A stretch of 64,000 bases of DNA from Thelephora terrestris (taxonomy: Eukaryota > Basidiomycota > Agaricomycetes > Thelephorales > Thelephoraceae): the NCBI GenBank assembly GCA_015956445.1, contig WIUZ02000026.1:62001-126000 (forward strand), in the 5' to 3' direction. How positions within the stretch are numbered: the first letter of the stretch is position 1; the number at the start of each line of letters is the position of its first letter. The notes beneath the pieces are model-generated. The model saw only the letters and a program-made list of their open reading frames with translations, did no database searches and had not been told where the DNA came from. Shown piece by piece: positions 58,706-64,000 of the stretch. Made by a program: the position numbers and the translations under genes.

Positions 58706-61700
58706 TCGCATCGCTCTCTTCATCACATACCGGCTGGGAGACCGGTAAGTGATGCTTATGGCTTTCTACTTTTGATTATAATTCTATCGCCTATGTCCCT
58801 TGTACCCCAGGGGCATAGCGCCTTTTTTCGTATGCTCTTGGTCTCCTTTTCCCTTTTATGTTTCGTATATTATGCCAGACCCAACCCCTTATACACACGA
58901 ATCCGCTGTCCGTTCTCTCTTCCGACCGAAGTCAATCTTTTCATGTCACGCCCGCTTTATCGTGTCGTCCCTCCGTCGTACCTTACGTTTGCTCTCACCT
59001 GCATCCCCGTTGTTTAGTGTTCTAATAGCCCTTGGATTACCCCTGCGATTTTCGTGTAAAAAAGAAAAACAAATGTTTGTGATTCTTCTACCGTACATAA
59101 TCTCTCTTATTGGGCTGGCGTTGTCTTACCTTTACCCTCTCCTCTTGTTCTCTGTCTCTGTTCTCGCTCTCGGATATCACTGCACTGCACCGTTTACTCT
59201 AAAAATCACCACCGGTACCCTTATAGATCTGAACGCATTGTCTTTCTTGCTTTCCTTTCTCAATTCGCCCTCCTATTCGTATCGATTCCTGTAATCCTTT
59301 TTTTCTCTCGTTTGTATTGATTCACAAACACAACCCCTCTCACCTATGCGTTTGAACGCACACCCTGACAATTCAAGTTCCCTGAACGTCTACCGCATAC
59401 AAATACCCCACGCGGGTGGATGGATTGAATGAACTCCGTCCGCTCGGCAAAACGTGGGGTTGTGGGCTTCTCGTGCTTGCACGAGGAAGGTAAGTTAGCT
59501 ATTCGTGAATGACTTTCAGAAATGAATGAAACGAGTAACAGCCTCGAGTCGAGGGTTTTTTGCGTAACTATTGCATCATGCCACACCTATTGCCGTATAA
59601 CATCATCGCGTGGCGCACTGACTTCCGAAGGAGTAACGGTGGAAGAGGCTTCGAATTAAACGCAAACCAGGCGAATTGGAGGAGGCACGTTAGGGTCTTG
59701 GTCTTCCCCACAACTGCAACCGGGGCGGAGAGAACGTGTCGCGTCAGGAGAAACTGATCATCCCTTCTGCATTCATGTATGTGTACCCCGATTCCCTCCC
59801 CCTCAATTTAGTGATAGGGTTCCCCTGGGACATACGACGGAGAAACGTGCGCGCGTTACGGCCTACGGAATGATGTTATAATACGTTGGCCTTACGACCG
59901 TAACCATGTGTATGTTTTTTCTTGACGCGGAGAAACCGTTCCCTCGCGATATATCGCCGGGACGTACGCAACATATGGCACATCCATCGACACCGTGGAG
60001 GAGGATCGCACTTGACGACCACTAAACCGCTTCAGTGGAGGGTCGTGATCGGTCGCCAACGATTTGGCGCTTTTCGCTGCCCTCATGACCAACACCCACG
60101 AACCTGACATCTACCTTGATACGAGCCAATTTTCAAATGATGAAGGACGAAAAAAAAGGCGTGTGCGGTTGTACATAATTTATAGCCCCGCCGGGAAAGC
60201 AAACGTGAGAATGTGCCTTGGTTATCATCCTCGTGGCTAACGTTTGTTGCCCCTAATGCGCTTGCTTCCTTTATATACGCCCCACGCATATGTGATATTC
60301 AGTAGCGGTTGCGTTTGCGAAACAACCGCTTCCGAAGCGCGGTCTGTGAGCTCATGGGCAGATTTTGGCCCACCGCAGATCCCGTCAGCCGCTCCACACA
60401 CACATACAATACGGAACTGAGGGGGCAAGCGGAGGATCCTCGGCCAGGGTCATGCTGACCTTGACCGAGATCTCAACATACGGACAGGGATGATGATGAG
60501 ACCTAGCATAACGTCAAAAAAATACCGTTTCCATGTCTCACCTTTGATCGGGACACTGGGAAACAGTTGAGTTCGTAAAGCACCCTCTCGCCCCACTTAT
60601 CGCTTGTCAGTTTGGTCTCAGAAGAAAAGAAGGGCAAGTCAATGTGGCACCACAAACGCGGAGAACTCCCGCAGCATCTGCCAATCCACACCCACGGTCT
60701 ATAACCCTAATATCGGCGTTTGGCGTTCATAAAAGTCTTGGTGCTCCGTTGTTCAGTTTGAAGGATAGTTGCTCACGTTCTTGGGCGCTATACGTCATGC
60801 GAACGTCTAATCTCGCCACAACTCGTAATTGTCGGAGAGATAGAACGGCGTTCTGTTCTATCCAACCACATCAACAAAAGAAAAAAACGGAGAGATCCAT
60901 GTTCTCACCTAGCGTCCTTCACGTCATGTCGTAAAAACTGGAAAAAAGTTCATATACCGTTGCTTTGTTCCAGCTTGAGGATTTCCTAGCCTCCTTTGGA
61001 GTGTGTTGATGATAAGTGGGATGAGATAGGATCCAAGACCCAAGACGCTCCGAAACGGAGCGATAAGGAGAAGCGTTTTTCATTCCGTCCGTCATACAAC
61101 GCACGACGTGCACCGTCAAGAGTATTCTGAGGACGTTAAAGCGGCGATCTCGTGGTCACGAAACTTGGTTGTCAGTGCCCGCCAGAATGAACGCGTTAAG
61201 TGGTCGGTCGAGGCGAGAATCTTTCACAATACCGCCGACACGAAAGAGTAAACGGACATGTTCCTCCAGGATCCGCGAGAGGGCAACAGAGAGCGTGATA
61301 ACTGTACGTCGTCGCTAAGGCGGGGGATGGTCCGATTGGCGGAAAACGCGGGCTTCACAGGCCTGGAGTTGCGTAATAAGGCCTGCAGGTGCGCAATGAC
61401 GGGACCCGTTGATCAGAGATTGGATGACGATAGCCGAGAACCTCCTCTTTGTGAAAAGCCTCTCGCGGGAAGTCCACGGTACAGTGCACGACGAGTTGCA
61501 GAACCTCGCCACGTTAAGAAATTGCGCGGCTCCGCCCGCATAGACCTTCCAGCACGTCGGGTTTGGAATGTAAGGGGAGGGATGGGAACCTGCAGAAGAA
61601 AATCCAGGGTGCGTGTGGGTCACCGACCAGTGTGGTCCTTCGGCGTCTTTTGTGATTGTTGGACGTGGAACGTGACGATATGAATAGGGTTGGGATCATC

Positions 61701-62479
61701 CGAATACTTGAATGATGGCATTTGTGCCCTGATCGGGCCAGCGACACCTTTTTGCCGAACACATTCGCAGGACGGAGATGTCTACCACGAGCTCCGGTGC
61801 GGGGTGTGTTGAAAACACCTGTTTTTTTATTTAGCTTGCGTAAATTAACTGCCGAGGTGATTACAGGGTTCGCCTGCATTCAGTCCAGACCTAGGTCAGC
61901 TGTTTCAGATGCGGGCGAGGAGTAGGGCATGTGAGAGAGGGTAGCACACCAGGGTCTCGCCCGTGAAGCAGGTGAGTGCCGAATAAACCAGAAAGCTGAA
62001 ACAGGGGGAGGTCGCCTTGAGAGAACCATCCAGAAAACCTTTGCATCAACAAAGGCACTCGTCGTGCGGAGACCCTTTCAGCCCTTTGTAAAAGCAGACC
62101 CGAACAGACCCGAACAGTACCCGGCAGGTCGCATCACCGACAGGATTATATCTCGCGTCAGAGGACAAAGGGGACCTCAACATTGACAGTCACGTGACGA
62201 CGCGTCGCCATTATCTGCGCTTGTCGGGACGAATGGCGAGAAGTTCAACCAAGGTGGAAGCCAGAGGTTTGTACCGGATATAGTCATGAAAGAATGGTGA
62301 GGTCTCGCCCATTCAAATTTTAATGGCTATAAGATGAAGGGAATGGTCAAGGACTTACTCACCGTTCAATATCTCGTTCTCTTTTCTCAAACACTGCCTT
62401 CATTTCCTGTCGCAGGATCGACACTTACCTTCCGCACACATACCCTTCTTCCCGAAAGTGCAATACAATCTCTACCATC
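58706..62479. other. Long intergenic stretch, no gene seen
   Basis: The first 600 bases are T/C-rich and probably hold the 3' UTR of the bZIP gene. A 164-codon frame at 58800-59294 is a low-complexity product of that composition. Beyond 59.4 kb, frames of 60-140 codons on both strands lack domain character. No tRNA or repeat element was recognised. Confidence 0.4.
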
Positions 62480-62865
62480 ATGACCAACCACAGAACTACC
62501 CTCTTGAAGTTTTTTATCGCTCTCCTTTTGGCCACTGCAACATCAGGTTAGAAATCGGGTTGTATGAGTTGAAGAAGATGCTCACACAGTATTACCTTGC
62601 TGCGCTCTAGCTCTCCCGGCAAATAATGGTCTGCTTCAAAACACAGGAGTCCAACTTGGGTGCACAGAAGGCTGCAACCACTATGCCGACGTGGTAAGTC
62701 ATCGCAGGTTGAGTTTTCGATTTGCATGGCTCACCTGCCTCTCAGATGGAAACCACCCATGACGACGGGTCAGGATACGGCTCCAACGCGGGCAGTGCCC
62801 TGTCTGTTACTACCGGATTCGGATTCATGGCCATGTTCCTCTGGACGTTGCTCGGTTTGTTGTGA
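62480..62865 (+). CDS. Small secreted protein, possible GPI anchor
   Basis: Three exons joined by gttaga...ctctag and gtaagt...tctcag give about 89 aa. MTNHRTTLLKFFIALLLATA is a signal peptide, with likely cleavage after ATSA. The short mature part contains GVQLGCTEGCNHYADVM (two Cys) and an acidic/Gly patch THDDGSGYGSNAGS. It ends in a hydrophobic tail FGFMAMFLWTLLGLL with no basic residues after it, as in GPI-anchor signals. No family was recognised. The size and layout fit small cell-surface or effector-like proteins of Agaricomycetes. Flanked by gene-free DNA upstream and the Sur7/PalI-like gene downstream. Confidence 0.7.
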
Positions 62866-63203
62866 ACCGCCTATGCGTGTCATGGAACGTTGAAATTGTA
62901 GCCATTAGCTCTAATTTATCGTCACTTATAATGCTGTTCTAATCGTACCTGGGAATGTGTGTAAACGCTGCTGTAGCCTATCTGTTTTTGCGATGATGTG
63001 GCGGGGTGCGAGTGAAGCGAATCTAAGGATGTGGCACTGGTAGACGCTTGGTGACAGGATGAGTGGGAAATTCCGATCAACGATTCCCCCGAAATGCTGG
63101 TTTAGCCATGATCCGCTCATTTGGGCGGGGCCAGTTAGGCTGAAATAGCCTGACAGTCGTTCTTACAAGTCGCGCCCACTCGCTCTCCGTCCACTTCGAC
63201 GCA

Positions 63204-64000
63204 ATGGCCCCCCTTGACTTTCTTTTCCAGGTCCCCAATCGCCGCATTGCAGTCACGAAGCCGTTGGGGAGGCACAGAATCTTGTCTATTGTAACTTCCG
63301 CTCTGTTGCTTACGGAATTCCTTTTCTTCCTCCTGGTCGCCCTCTCAGTGCCAATTATAAAGTCAATATACCTCCTGGCTCTGAACTCAAAGGTCCAGCC
63401 CGGTCAGCCGGCTACTTCTGTCGCGTCGAGTTTGAGGTTTGGGGTGTGGGGTTTGTGCGCGCACAGGTGAGTCGAGCAGGTTTCACGCTCCATCCTGTGG
63501 GACGATTTATTGAACTCTCCGTCTGCAGTCAGTATGGTAACCAGGGGTGGTTGGATCCCGCTGGATTCTGCTATGGACCTTCAGTGGGTTACAAAATACC
63601 CCAATCGGTTTTACAAGTCTCCGGATACCCGCAACTTGCCCAAATCGCTCTTGAAGGATTGACGGTCCTCTTCATTCTTCACGCCGTTGTGGCAGTACTG
63701 TCATTTATCGGGGCTGTGACATCCCTGTACCTCGAGACCCACGCGATGCACATCATCTCTTTAATCGTCACCATCACCAACTCCATCCTCAGTTCGGTTG
63801 TCTTCGCCGCAGATCTCGCCATAAATATCGTCGCGAGAGCCAAAGTCCCAGGGTTGACTGGGGGAGGTGTTGAGATTGTATGGGGAAATGGGGTGTGGTT
63901 GATACTCGTCGGGCTCATCCTGTCGTGGCTGGGGGTTATACTCCTTTCTATCCCCATTTGCAGCTGCTGTGGTATAAGCGATACCTATCACGCTTGGGAG
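63204..64000 (+). CDS. Sur7/PalI (Rim9) family membrane protein, 3' end outside window
   Basis: Starts MAPLDFLFQVPNRRIAVTKP at 63204. The first membrane segment is ALLLTEFLFFLLVALSVPII, followed by an outer loop with LRFGVWGLC. An intron at about 63470-63529 leads to SQYGNQGWLDPAGFCYGPSV. Then come LFILHAVVAVLSFIGAVTSL, HIISLIVTITNSILSSVVFA and NGVWLILVGLILSWLGVILL, giving four membrane helices, and SIPICSCCG at the inner edge. The frame is open at the window end. The W-G-LC then C-x-G-P-x-V/GY pattern with four helices matches the Sur7/PalI group, which acts in plasma-membrane organisation (eisosomes) or alkaline-pH sensing through the Rim/Pal pathway. Which of these applies cannot be decided here. 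Confidence 0.85.

Noticed and set aside
58800-59294. 164-codon frame rich in hydrophobic and Ser residues, looking like a membrane protein
   Set aside because: It lies in the T/C-rich 3' flank of the bZIP gene, where low-complexity pyrimidine DNA gives spurious Phe/Leu/Ser frames. No splice or start context supports it.

Overview
This window is nuclear DNA from a filamentous basidiomycete, most likely an Agaricomycete. Nearly every gene is cut by many short GT-AG introns of about 42-65 nt. The gene content also fits: F-box proteins with a long beta-rich C-terminal region, TKL-type kinases with HGDLKGAN catalytic loops, DUF4246, BAHD-like transferases, a Sur7/PalI membrane protein and a signal-peptide/one-TM cell-surface protein. 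I cannot name the genus. I saw no CRISPR array, no rRNA and no recognisable mobile element. Exon joins were made by eye from splice signals and protein continuity, so individual boundaries may be off by a few codons.

Layout. 1-1.5 kb: an F-box gene running off the left edge. 2.9-5.0 kb: an unrecognised basic/acidic, probably nuclear protein. 7.0-9.7 kb: phenylalanine ammonia-lyase. 13.2-14.9 kb: a DUF1917 (UPF0696, eIF4E-like fold) protein with a charged tail. 15.36 kb: a tRNA-Arg(ACG) just upstream of TRAPPC11 (15.5-20.1 kb). 20.6-27.3 kb: a compact minus-strand housekeeping run of arrestin-related adaptor, TIM22, RER1 and TFIIIA. 28.8-41.3 kb: a duplicated region with an intact F-box gene, a broken acyl-CoA synthetase copy, a three-kinase gene, a broken F-box copy and a near-complete acyl-CoA synthetase. 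41.7-46.2 kb: a cell-surface TM protein and a DUF4246 protein. 46.2-49.9 kb: mostly empty, with two perfect inverted repeats. 49.9-53.8 kb: an HXXXD transferase and its decayed paralogue. 53.9-58.7 kb: a Sld7-like protein, a glutathione transferase and a bZIP factor with a hydrophobic segment. 62.5-64 kb: a small secreted, possibly GPI-anchored protein and a Sur7/PalI-family protein running off the right edge.

The most notable locus is 28.8-41.3 kb. An F-box + acyl-CoA synthetase unit is present twice and each copy kept a different gene. Between them lies one long gene with three helical-linker + kinase modules. The middle kinase keeps its catalytic residues, while the outer two have lost key ones, so it reads as pseudokinase-kinase-pseudokinase. 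Secondary points are a possible peroxisomal AKL terminus on the acyl-CoA synthetase, a possible membrane-tethered fungal bZIP, and a likely GC-AG intron in the DUF1917 gene.
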